Source: a virus
Virus record (IMG/VR): IMGVR_UViG_3300009182_000328
Span: 1 to 23,415 of that record
Direction: 5' to 3' (one strand)
Length of the DNA stretch: 23,415 nucleotides
Shown here: one piece after another, positions 1 through 7,401 of the stretch
Position numbering within the stretch: the stretch's first letter is position 1
Layout of the letters: every line of letters begins with the position of its first letter
Notes under the pieces: model-generated
Told to the model about the DNA's origin: nothing
The model's input: only the letters and a program-made list of their open reading frames with translations
Database searches by the model: none
Made by a program: the position numbers and the translations under genes

Positions 1-2
1 CA

Positions 3-338
3 GCACAAACAATCTATGAACGATATATTCAGTTACAAGGTTGCAAGTATGTTGATGAGATTTTACTTTATGATACTGAATCTGACTTGTTGAATCTAAT
101 TCAGTCACAAACAATGCATATCCGTTTTCTAAGTGAAGAATACCTCAATCGGGACTTTACTGGCAAACAATACTGTATGCAAAATAACATTGAGTTGCAC
201 TATCATAAACGGCAACACAATTTTAGTTCATCCGAATTACGTAATAGAATATTCACTCTGGAGAAACAGAGGCAAGAAGAAATTACAGTAATGAACCCTC
301 CTCCTCACTCACTTGAATTGCTTAAAAAACATGAATAA
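3..338 (+). CDS. Cytidylyltransferase, TagD-like (C-terminal part, 5' end outside window)
   Basis: The gene enters from the left edge; 111 codons are visible and its start is not in the window. The visible part reads like the C-terminal two thirds of a glycerol-3-phosphate cytidylyltransferase-type enzyme, which joins CTP and a phosphorylated polyol or sugar to give a CDP-activated precursor. Diagnostic stretches are CKYVDEILLYD (helix/strand before the active site), a DFTGKQYC segment, and HKRQHNFSSSELRNRI, matching the family's C-terminal (S)SSxLRxRI motif that contacts the nucleotide phosphates. The N-terminal HxGH motif would lie upstream. It overlaps the next gene (ATGAATAA) and heads a run of glycan-type genes, so it probably supplies an activated precursor to them. 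Family assignment is firm; the substrate is inferred. Confidence 0.8.
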   Translation, partial: AQTIYERYIQLQGCKYVDEILLYDTESDLLNLIQSQTMHIRFLSEEYLNRDFTGKQYCMQNNIELHYHKRQHNFSSSELRNRIFTLEKQRQEEITVMNPPPHSLELLKKHE

Positions 339-1155
339 TGAAGTCACTATCGTAACCTTCTTCTTTGATATGGGTCGTGGTGAATGGACACCAGATAAAG
401 GTTTCCCTCACTACCTACATCGCACCGTAGACACTTACTTTGAACGCTTTAGTTATATGGCGCAATTGGATAATGAAATAGTTGTCTATACTCATCCTGA
501 TTTTGTTGACCGAATTGCAGCTTTGCGTAAAGGTAAAGAAGAAAAGACAAAAATTATTCCTTTCGACTATCTTGCACAATTCCATGATGAAAAAGAAAAG
601 ATTTACAATATTCAAAAAAATCCCGAATTTCAAGCGAAGATTAATCCTTCACAGAGAATTAATCCAGAATATTGGAATCCAAATTATGTTCATTTGATGT
701 ATATGAAATCCTTTTTTGTTAAAATGGCATTAGACGCTAACCTGGTTACTAATGATTATGTGGCTATGATTGATTTTGGTTATTGCAGAACACAAGATAA
801 GATTCCACCAAGTAAAAAATGGACTTATAACTTTGGAGAAGATAAATTTCAGTTATTTGGTTACAGACCTTATCCAAAAGAACAACCAATTGAACAAGTA
901 ATCTATAACAACATAGTTTACATTTTGGGTGCCAAACAGGTTGCACATAGAAACCTTTGGCCAGAAGTGAATCGTTTGATTGTAGAAAGTATGGAAGAAC
1001 TACAAGCAAACGACTTAGTTGATGATGACCAAACATTATGGTTGATGGCCTCATTGAAAAAACCAGAAATGTTTAATCTTAATATTATTCCCGACCATCA
1101 ACTAGGTCACGATTCGTTTGTTTTGTTTAACAATTATAATGGTACAGTAAAATGA
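331..1155 (+). CDS. HtrL/YibB (WlaTC-like) family protein, putative glycosyltransferase
   Basis: A 274-residue protein. I chose the ATG at 331, overlapping the upstream stop, rather than the TTG at 313. The N-terminus VTIVTFFFDMGRGEW, a Tyr/Phe-rich segment with VVYTHPDF, and the central FFVKMALDANLVTNDYVAMIDFGYCR match the HtrL/YibB/WlaTC family, found in bacterial LPS and capsule loci and in marine T4-like phages. The DFGYCR element is the best landmark. The family is usually regarded as glycosyltransferase-like, but its biochemical activity is not settled. It sits between a cytidylyltransferase and two GT9-like genes, all translationally coupled, which supports a role in sugar transfer to a virion or host glycan. 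No signal peptide or membrane segment is visible. Confidence 0.75.
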   Translation: MNNEVTIVTFFFDMGRGEWTPDKGFPHYLHRTVDTYFERFSYMAQLDNEIVVYTHPDFVDRIAALRKGKEEKTKIIPFDYLAQFHDEKEKIYNIQKNPEFQAKINPSQRINPEYWNPNYVHLMYMKSFFVKMALDANLVTNDYVAMIDFGYCRTQDKIPPSKKWTYNFGEDKFQLFGYRPYPKEQPIEQVIYNNIVYILGAKQVAHRNLWPEVNRLIVESMEELQANDLVDDDQTLWLMASLKKPEMFNLNIIPDHQLGHDSFVLFNNYNGTVK

Positions 1156-1898
1156 AATTATATCTTTATGGAACAGCCAACCTTGGCGACTTTTTAAATG
1201 CTATGCCTGTGTTATCAGGTCTTAGTAAAAAACTTGGTAAGTATGATTTAATCATTAGAGCTCCAATGCGTAAATTTAATGGCATCAAAGACTTCTTAAT
1301 GTACCAAGATTTATTCACTAGTGTTGATTTTGATAATAATGCAGGCGTTAGAGGTCCAGACTTTATTCATTTGAGTTCTTGGCCAATGCGTGAAGATAAG
1401 AATAATCCTGACCGACCAATTGAAACTTGTCGTTATGAGAATTGGATCATTGACGGATACGGAATTGATTTTCAAGTTGATGATGATTTCATTGTAAAGG
1501 CACCAGAATTTGATATCGAGATTAAAGATAACTATTATGTTGGCGACCGTTGGGCAGTAGGCGATTTTGACGACCGTAGAGAAACCCATATTCTATCACA
1601 CCTAAAAGATTGTGAGTTTATTGACTTCAATCGACCAATGTTAGAAAATGCTTATATCATTAAGAATCTAAAGAAACCATTTATCACAAACTTTACTGGC
1701 GTTGGTATGTTAGCTGACCTCTGTAATGTTCCGTTATATTGTGTGTGGAAGGCAGAAGATTGGAAACCTGAGTTCCGTGTCGGCGATAATGTATCTTGGG
1801 ATGATGGTAAAGATATTAATAAAGTATTTGAGAAACACTTCTACCTCAATCGTCAAGCTAAACTGGTACACGCAAAAGATTTGGAATCTCTACTATGA
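1152..1898 (+). CDS. Compact GT9-like (heptosyltransferase-type) glycosyltransferase
   Basis: A 248-residue protein overlapping its neighbours by ATGA on both sides. The N-terminus LYGTANLGDFLNAMPVLSGL matches the GT9 pattern of a beta strand followed by a GDxxxxxP(A/V)L helix start. Near the C-terminus, FITNFTGVGMLADLCNVPLYCVW resembles the GT9 donor-site segment (D/N)xGxxHLAxxxxxP. ADP-heptose:LPS heptosyltransferases are about 320-350 residues, so this is a trimmed GT-B version, and the usual catalytic Asp/His of the donor-site motif are not clearly conserved (NFTGVG). The donor and acceptor cannot be told. Its gene neighbour at 1895 shares the same architecture, suggesting an old duplication or a pair working on one glycan. 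Confidence 0.55.
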   Translation: MKLYLYGTANLGDFLNAMPVLSGLSKKLGKYDLIIRAPMRKFNGIKDFLMYQDLFTSVDFDNNAGVRGPDFIHLSSWPMREDKNNPDRPIETCRYENWIIDGYGIDFQVDDDFIVKAPEFDIEIKDNYYVGDRWAVGDFDDRRETHILSHLKDCEFIDFNRPMLENAYIIKNLKKPFITNFTGVGMLADLCNVPLYCVWKAEDWKPEFRVGDNVSWDDGKDINKVFEKHFYLNRQAKLVHAKDLESLL

Positions 1899-2602
1899 TT
1901 ATTAATATTGAACCAGGAACTTTTGGTACTGTGCGTAACGGTGACTTGATTGGTGTTGCCAATGTTTTAGAACACATAAGAAAAACAAACAACGACCCAA
2001 GTATTCAATTTCATTTAAAGCCAGGAAATATCAGTTCTGATGTGCATTGTCAAACCTTCTATGAAATAATGTTGAAGATGACAAATTATTTTTCTAAAGA
2101 AGAAGGCACAGAAACTTTGCCGTGGAGTAGAGTTAATGTTTGGGATTTTAGAGATATCTCTGGCGATTTGGTAAAGATACCTAACAATGCACCAATGGAG
2201 AAAAAGATTGCAATCTTCCCTTTATTTGATGCGCCATACAATACATATCGCAACTGGCCACAACCTTTACTTGTAGATATTCTCAACAAATATGACAAGG
2301 AAGAATACAAAGATTACGAAAAGATTATCTGTGCAAAAGAAGTTCCATCTGGCATAGGCCTTGGTGGGTATCAATTCTCACAAGATTTTAAGCAAAATAT
2401 CTATCACATTATGACGGCTGAGATATTTGTGGGTGGTGACACAGGTACAACCCACTTTGCTTTTTCACTGGATCGTGGTCCAAAAGTTCTACAATATCAC
2501 AATTCAGGCAGAGGCCTAGTACATACACTACCTTTTTACTTACTCAAAGGCAAGGGAGAGAACAACGGATACTGGTTGAATTACGAAAATACTACATTTT
2601 AA
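1895..2602 (+). CDS. GT9-like glycosyltransferase, second of a pair
   Basis: A 235-residue protein starting in an ATGA overlap. The N-terminal segment NGDLIGVANVLEHI is the GT9-type GD-helix start. The clearest motif is EIFVGGDTGTTHFAFSL near residue 180, which is close to the VGxDSGxxHLAxAL donor-binding signature of GT9 enzymes, with Asp and His retained. That makes it the better-conserved member of the pair. It is shorter than cellular GT9 enzymes. It ends the glycan cassette: the stop is followed seven bases later by a late-promoter box that begins a new transcription unit. A role in modifying a virion protein or surface glycan is inference from neighbours. Confidence 0.6.
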   Translation: MIINIEPGTFGTVRNGDLIGVANVLEHIRKTNNDPSIQFHLKPGNISSDVHCQTFYEIMLKMTNYFSKEEGTETLPWSRVNVWDFRDISGDLVKIPNNAPMEKKIAIFPLFDAPYNTYRNWPQPLLVDILNKYDKEEYKDYEKIICAKEVPSGIGLGGYQFSQDFKQNIYHIMTAEIFVGGDTGTTHFAFSLDRGPKVLQYHNSGRGLVHTLPFYLLKGKGENNGYWLNYENTTF

Positions 2603-2608
2603 AAGTTA

Positions 2609-2616
2609 TATAAATA
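2609..2616 (+). promoter_or_regulatory. T4-type late promoter (TATAAATA)
   Basis: A perfect TATAAATA box in the only sizeable gap of this region, 43 bases before the ATG at 2660. In T4 this octamer is the sole core element of late promoters, recognised by the gp55 sigma factor with gp33 and the gp45 clamp. Its position in front of a run of about ten coupled genes of virion type fits a late operon. Confidence 0.8.
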
Positions 2617-2659
2617 ACTGAATGGCAATCAAAGTGTATTGCAAGTCTAAAGGGTTAAC

Positions 2660-3106
2660 ATGAAAACTTTTATATCTTTTCTAAAAGAAGAAGCTTCGCC
2701 AGATGCCGGTAAGCTAAAACACATACATCACGCAGAAGATAGACCACTAATGCACGGCGCCGAAGGATTCGAACATGCATTTGGTGCTTTAACACAGGCC
2801 CACGAACACATGAAGGCTAAAGCAAAAAGTAGTAATTTGACCATGAAATATGATGGTTCTCCTTCTATTGTATTTGGTCATCACCCAAAAACTGGTAAAT
2901 TCTTTGTTGCAAGTAAGTCTGCATTTAACAAGACACCAAAGATTAATCACACTGAAGCAGACATTGACAGAAACCATGGTCATGCTCCAGGACTTGCAGC
3001 AAAACTTAAAGCTGCATTGAGACACTTACCTAAGGTTACACCAAAAACTGGTGTTTATCAAGGTGATATGATGCACTCTTCTGAGGACCTACAACACCAT
3101 GACTAA
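2660..3106 (+). CDS. Ligase-like KxDG nucleotidyltransferase, N-terminal half (split gene)
   Basis: A 148-residue product. Residues 61-73 read TMKYDGSPSIVFG, matching motif I (KxDG) of the covalent nucleotidyltransferase superfamily of DNA/RNA ligases and capping enzymes; Lys63 would carry the nucleotide. GVYQGDMM near residues 131-138 resembles motif III. Motifs IV and V are absent here but present in the next reading frame, so this is the first half of an approximately 398-residue protein. The N-terminus MKTFISFLKEE has Glu10 in register with the T4 internal-protein capsid-targeting peptide. An AAAGGG ribosome site precedes the ATG. The reading frame ends at TAA 3104-3106 just where homology would continue. 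Related genes in marine T4-like phages are annotated as hypothetical; what it ligates or modifies is unknown. Confidence 0.65.
   Translation: MKTFISFLKEEASPDAGKLKHIHHAEDRPLMHGAEGFEHAFGALTQAHEHMKAKAKSSNLTMKYDGSPSIVFGHHPKTGKFFVASKSAFNKTPKINHTEADIDRNHGHAPGLAAKLKAALRHLPKVTPKTGVYQGDMMHSSEDLQHHD
3083..3087 (+). promoter_or_regulatory. Internal ribosome-binding site GAGGA for the second half
   Basis: GAGGA lies eleven bases before the ATG at 3099, inside the end of the upstream frame. It would let ribosomes start the second frame on their own, which bears on whether the split is a real two-gene arrangement or a frameshift. Confidence 0.45.
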
Positions 3107-3854
3107 AAAAGTATCATTTACACCAAATACAATCACTTATACAGCCAAAGGTTCTGAAGCTAAAAAGATTGGTGCGTCTAAAGTTGGCGTTGTAGTACAC
3201 ACAAAGTATCACGGTAATGACATTAGTGATATGACTGCACACCATGCAGTTGATCACGAAAATTTCAAACATCATCCAGATGTTCATCATCATGGTGCAG
3301 AACATGATACAGCTAAAATTAGCTATCCACAATCCGCACAAGATGAGTTCCATAAACACATGCAAGCAGCTAAAGCAATACATGACACACATGGCGCAAA
3401 GATGTATCCTGCAACCGAAAAGCATCGTGGTGAAAGTACTCACCTAACAACATACATAAACAAAACTGTTGATACTGGTGAAGTTCCTAGTGTAGAAGGT
3501 TTGAAAAAGCATATTGCAAACCAACATGCCAAAATGGCAGATAAAGTCAAAACAGAAAAAGCAAAAGCAGCTAAAACTGCTGAAGGCCAAGCTCACATAG
3601 ACCATATCGAGAAAAACAAAGAACATTATCAAAATCTATTGACAATGCACCATCATTTGGCTCAGGCTAAAAACATCCTAGTTAAGCATTTAGAAACACA
3701 TGAAGGTCATTATGAACACCACATCAATGGTAAAAAATCTAAGCCTGAAGGTTTTGTTGTAAATCACACTCCAGAATCTGGCCATACTGAGCCAACAAAG
3801 CTAGTAAATAGAGCAGAGTTTGCAAAACAAAATAGGCTAAAAGTAAGAAAATGA
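3099..3854 (+). CDS. Ligase-like nucleotidyltransferase, C-terminal half (split gene)
   Basis: A 251-residue, His- and Lys-rich product beginning 8 bases before the upstream stop. KVSFTPNTITY directly continues the fold broken off in the previous frame. PEGFVV at residues 216-221 matches ligase motif IV (EGxVhK), and TKLVNRAEF at about 233-241 has the Lys expected in motif V, so the active site would need both halves. The middle (residues 40-210) is helical, with many His residues. The frame can start at its own ATG with a GAGGA site, or be reached by skipping the single T after GAC at 3101-3103, which would read D-K-K-V-S without a break. It overlaps the kinase-fusion gene by ATGA. Confidence 0.65.
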   Translation: MTKKVSFTPNTITYTAKGSEAKKIGASKVGVVVHTKYHGNDISDMTAHHAVDHENFKHHPDVHHHGAEHDTAKISYPQSAQDEFHKHMQAAKAIHDTHGAKMYPATEKHRGESTHLTTYINKTVDTGEVPSVEGLKKHIANQHAKMADKVKTEKAKAAKTAEGQAHIDHIEKNKEHYQNLLTMHHHLAQAKNILVKHLETHEGHYEHHINGKKSKPEGFVVNHTPESGHTEPTKLVNRAEFAKQNRLKVRK

Positions 3855-5632
3855 AATCGTTTCTAGAAGTTTTAAAAGAAGAAGAATCTGGTGATGTTCA
3901 CCATGTTATGACTTTTGGTCGAATGAATCCTCCAACCACAGGCCATTTGAAAGTCATTGAGAAAGTAAAAGAAATTGCAAAGAAACATGGTGCAGACCAT
4001 ACTGTAGTTGTTTCACATTCACAAGATGCAAAAAAGAATCCTTTGTCAGCTGAACAAAAATTAAAGCACTTGAAGAGGTATTCACCAGATACACATTTTG
4101 AAGCTTCTTCTAAAGAGAAACCAACATTTCTGCAACATGCAGCTGCATTAAACAAAAAAGGTGTAACACATCTACATTTGGTTGTTGGTTCTGATCGTGT
4201 CAAAGAGATGCACGATAAGTTACACCAATATAATGGAACTCATCCTGGTGCATTGTACAACTTCAAAAAGATAACTGTTCACTCTGCTGGTCATCGTGAT
4301 CCTGATGCAGAAGGAACTGAAGGTATGTCTGGTACCAAGATGCGTGAACATGCCAAGAATAATGATTTGTCATCCTTCAGAAAAGGTGTTCCATCTCATG
4401 TTCCGGAACACCATGCAAGAGAATTAATGCGTGATGTTCGTAAAGGAATGGGATTGCATGAAAGTTACACATATGGTCGCAATAAGGCTATCTTTGTGAC
4501 TGGTGGTCCAGGTTCAGGCAAAGATGTTGTCATTCGTGAATGTATTGCTGGTCAAAATATTACAGAACACAACTTCTCACAAGTTATTGATATTCTAAAT
4601 GACAAACATAAGCTTGCAATGAAGTCTATGAACCCTCGTTATGAATCTATCCGCGCACGTAGTCCATTAATCATCAATGGACCTGCTGATGATTTGGAAA
4701 AAATTGCACATATTAAAGAAGAATTGGAAGAACTTGGATATAAGACAATGATGATCTTTGTTGACACCTCAAATAAGGTCAGTAAGGACAGAAATGAACA
4801 TCTAACCAAAATGATTGAAGAATCCACTCGTTACACTAAGTGGCAAAAATCACAATCAAATGCTCCATACTTCAATCAAATATTTGATGAATTTGTTCTA
4901 TTTGAAAATAACCTTTCTTTAGAGTTGGAAGAAGAAAATATTACAGAAACTTACTTAAAAACAAATGAATTTTTAGGCGGTGTAATTTATTCCAATACAA
5001 ATACTAATAGATTCATAAATATATACGAATCAAATAAAGGCGCAAAAGGAATTCAAAAAGCAAACTTGAAAGACAAAGGATTGTTAAAAGATAACAATAG
5101 TCCTGTTATGCAAGCACAGAGAAAAATGGGTCAACAAGATGATGTTCGTGACGGCGATGTAAAGTCAAATGGAACATATACATTTAGAACTTATGCAGAA
5201 GCTAAGTTCAACATGGATAACGATAAAGAAAAAGTTTTAAAACGTGGTAATACATCTTTGCGTGAACCTAAACTAGGCAGAATTGATGCTGTTGGTGGTA
5301 CGTTTGATACTCGTACATCAGGTCAAGGCCTAACAGGTGGTGCAGGACTGGGCAATCAAACTTATAGTGAAGATTCTATAGGTCAAGAATTTAGTAACGC
5401 TCAAACAGCAAGTGGACCTAAACCTAGAGGTGTAAGTCCTAATCCTTTGGGTGAGAAGAAAAAATTAAAAGGTTTTAAAGAGTCACTTCAATCTGGTGAA
5501 ACGGGATATGAAACTGGCGTAAGTGGAACTTTAAGTGGTGCAGCAAACAAAGAACCTATGGAAACGCCATCAGATAAGTATATTCAATCGGGTATAACAA
5601 TCAAAAATAAGAAAAAAACAGGAGCAAAATAA
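3851..5632 (+). CDS. HIGH-type nucleotidyltransferase fused to P-loop kinase, with long modular tail
   Basis: A 593-residue multidomain protein. Residues 17-170 are a cytidylyltransferase/NMN-adenylyltransferase-like domain: FGRMNPPTTGH (22-32) is the HxGH-type active site with its usual lead-in, VVGSD (111-115) lies in the nucleotide pocket, and MSGTKMRE (159-166) is the ISSTxxR-like phosphate motif. Residues 210-350 are a P-loop kinase-like domain with Walker A GGPGSGKD (218-225). The pairing recalls NadR (NMNAT plus ribosylnicotinamide kinase), but the substrates are not shown. Residues 365-593 form a low-complexity tail rich in Gly, Ser and Lys; the DNA near 4940-5060 is especially AT-rich and may be an insertion. 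The N-terminus MKSFLEVLKEE again has Glu10 of a T4-like capsid-targeting peptide. It is coupled by ATGA to the split ligase-like gene and by TAATG to the next. Confidence 0.75.
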   Translation: MKSFLEVLKEEESGDVHHVMTFGRMNPPTTGHLKVIEKVKEIAKKHGADHTVVVSHSQDAKKNPLSAEQKLKHLKRYSPDTHFEASSKEKPTFLQHAAALNKKGVTHLHLVVGSDRVKEMHDKLHQYNGTHPGALYNFKKITVHSAGHRDPDAEGTEGMSGTKMREHAKNNDLSSFRKGVPSHVPEHHARELMRDVRKGMGLHESYTYGRNKAIFVTGGPGSGKDVVIRECIAGQNITEHNFSQVIDILNDKHKLAMKSMNPRYESIRARSPLIINGPADDLEKIAHIKEELEELGYKTMMIFVDTSNKVSKDRNEHLTKMIEESTRYTKWQKSQSNAPYFNQIFDEFVLFENNLSLELEEENITETYLKTNEFLGGVIYSNTNTNRFINIYESNKGAKGIQKANLKDKGLLKDNNSPVMQAQRKMGQQDDVRDGDVKSNGTYTFRTYAEAKFNMDNDKEKVLKRGNTSLREPKLGRIDAVGGTFDTRTSGQGLTGGAGLGNQTYSEDSIGQEFSNAQTASGPKPRGVSPNPLGEKKKLKGFKESLQSGETGYETGVSGTLSGAANKEPMETPSDKYIQSGITIKNKKKTGAK

Positions 5633-7398
5633 TGTTTACTAAAAATGTAATTTCACAAGACATGATCGATGCAGTTAATAGCATCATTATGCAAGAAGAA
5701 AAAAAAGAAATGCTTTTAGAGCCAGGAAAGAAAATGGAACTAGAAACTGGTTTCCATATGGCTGCCCATGCTGCTAAGAAAGCAAATCAAACACATTTTG
5801 AATTTCAAGGTAAAAAGTATCCTGTAACTGCAAAGAGTACAGCAGAAGCTATTGAAGAAAAAAATAAGTTTGATCCTTTAAAACATGTTAAAAATCCTAC
5901 TCCAGGTGAGAAGGCAGCGGCCAAAGACGTAAAACGTGGCAGTTATGCTGACCGTGCAGCTATGTTGAGATCAGCACAAGCAGATGGTAGACTGAAAGAA
6001 GAAATCGAAGAATTGGATGAATTAAGTAAAAAGACTTTAACTTCTTATAGAATTAAGAGTATTGGTAGAGATGCTGATTTTGAAAAAAAAGGATACCAAG
6101 CAGCAGGAAAAGGACCAGGAAATGAAAAATCGGATAGACTTTTTAATAAATCTGATTTAGTAACAACCGCTCGTGATAGTGCTAAAAGAAAATTGATGAA
6201 TTCGGAAGCTATTGAAGAAGAAAAAGACGACGATAGCATGTATACAACAAAAGCACAAGCAAAGAAAATTGCTGACAAAGAAGCTGCTAAAGAAGTACAC
6301 AAGCACGAAAAAAATCTACACAAAGGTTCAAAAGAAACTAAGTTTGATGAAGAACGTCATATGTCTGACGATGAAATGGCCAAGCGTGAGAAGATTGTCA
6401 AGTCTATGAAAAAAGGTATGGCTGGTTTCAAAGAAAGATATGGCAATCGTGCTAAGAATGTAATGTATGCTACTGCTACAAAACAAGCAATGAAAGAAGA
6501 GGTTCAAGAAGCCGCAGGCGGAGTGACCGTTAAAAAAGAATATGATGATAAAGATGAGTCGGAACATGGTGTTTATCATGGAAAGAAAAAAATTGGTTAT
6601 GTAGTCCATGACAAAAAAACTGATACTCATACCGCCTATCATGGACACAAATATGGTAAAGATGATTATGAAAATTCTGACGATTTTCAGAGTCATGAAA
6701 AGGCAGTCAATCAAATCAAATCATCCGCTGGGTTGAAAGAAGAAGTCAATGTGTTAGAAGAAGGTAAAATGGACAAAATGCCATTATCTCAATTGTGGCA
6801 TAAACATGCTGAACACTCTTATCATTCTGACCAAGGTTATGGACTCGGTTCTGGAAGTATGCACCACAATTCACATGCTGCAACAGCAATTGAAAATCAT
6901 GTACGTAAACATCACGGAAATAAAGTTGCAGATGATATGTTAGATCATTCCGACCACTATGTTGCTCATGCAGAATATGCAGGTCCAAAAGACGCAGAAT
7001 ATCACGAAAAAGAAGCTGAAAAGTTGAGAAAGAAACACGGCATCAAAGGTGATTTACATGGATTTCATGAAGGTGTTCAACTTCAAGAACTAGGTGGAAT
7101 GTCCACTTCTGGTGCTTCTGGTGACATTTCAGAAGATCCGGTAGTTGACACTCTTGCTGGTCGTAAAAGTATTAATGCTTTACCAAAATCACGAGCAAAA
7201 GAAATAAAAATTTCAAATGGCCATGAGAGTGCAAAAATGGGAACATTAAAAGCTGAAGCAAAAACACCAGGTGACAATTCTGTTCCATTTGTTACAGATG
7301 AAAAATCACCAATGAGTATTGCAAAGAAATTAGCTCAGAAGTCGTTTAAAAAAATTAAAAACGAAACAATGATGGGCAAATTAGGAACATCAGAATAA
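5632..7398 (+). CDS. Long Lys/His/Glu-rich modular protein with (L/I)xE sites, putative internal capsid protein
   Basis: A 588-residue, highly charged protein with no recognisable enzyme. It is built from short modules common in marine T4-like phage proteins: EELDELSKKTLTSYRIKS (about 126-143), a segment ending GNRAKNVMYATATKQAMKEE (271-290), a His-rich YHGKKKIGYVVHD region (315-327) and a His/Tyr-rich region (385-480). Modules are separated by sites matching the gp21 prohead-protease preference (L/I)xE: LLE30, IEE77, LKE123, LDE130, IEE196, LKE370, LEE377 and LQE486, plus MKE289. This looks like a precursor cut into peptides inside the prohead, as T4 does with gp22 and the internal proteins; that is inference. 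A GGAG site and TAATG overlap set the start. Confidence 0.55.
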   Translation: MFTKNVISQDMIDAVNSIIMQEEKKEMLLEPGKKMELETGFHMAAHAAKKANQTHFEFQGKKYPVTAKSTAEAIEEKNKFDPLKHVKNPTPGEKAAAKDVKRGSYADRAAMLRSAQADGRLKEEIEELDELSKKTLTSYRIKSIGRDADFEKKGYQAAGKGPGNEKSDRLFNKSDLVTTARDSAKRKLMNSEAIEEEKDDDSMYTTKAQAKKIADKEAAKEVHKHEKNLHKGSKETKFDEERHMSDDEMAKREKIVKSMKKGMAGFKERYGNRAKNVMYATATKQAMKEEVQEAAGGVTVKKEYDDKDESEHGVYHGKKKIGYVVHDKKTDTHTAYHGHKYGKDDYENSDDFQSHEKAVNQIKSSAGLKEEVNVLEEGKMDKMPLSQLWHKHAEHSYHSDQGYGLGSGSMHHNSHAATAIENHVRKHHGNKVADDMLDHSDHYVAHAEYAGPKDAEYHEKEAEKLRKKHGIKGDLHGFHEGVQLQELGGMSTSGASGDISEDPVVDTLAGRKSINALPKSRAKEIKISNGHESAKMGTLKAEAKTPGDNSVPFVTDEKSPMSIAKKLAQKSFKKIKNETMMGKLGTSE

Positions 7399-7401
7399 AA
7401 A

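Noticed and set aside
313-330. TTG start for the HtrL-like gene
   Set aside because: The ATG at 331 overlaps the upstream stop in the pattern used all through this genome and needs no rare start codon.
415-1054. Open frames on the minus strand opposite the HtrL-like gene, and similar minus-strand frames throughout
   Set aside because: They lie opposite well-supported + strand genes, lack ribosome sites and show no recognisable protein content.
5014-5021. CATAAATA resembling a late promoter
   Set aside because: It is inside a long coding region more than 600 bases from the next start and differs from consensus; AT-rich DNA yields such matches by chance.
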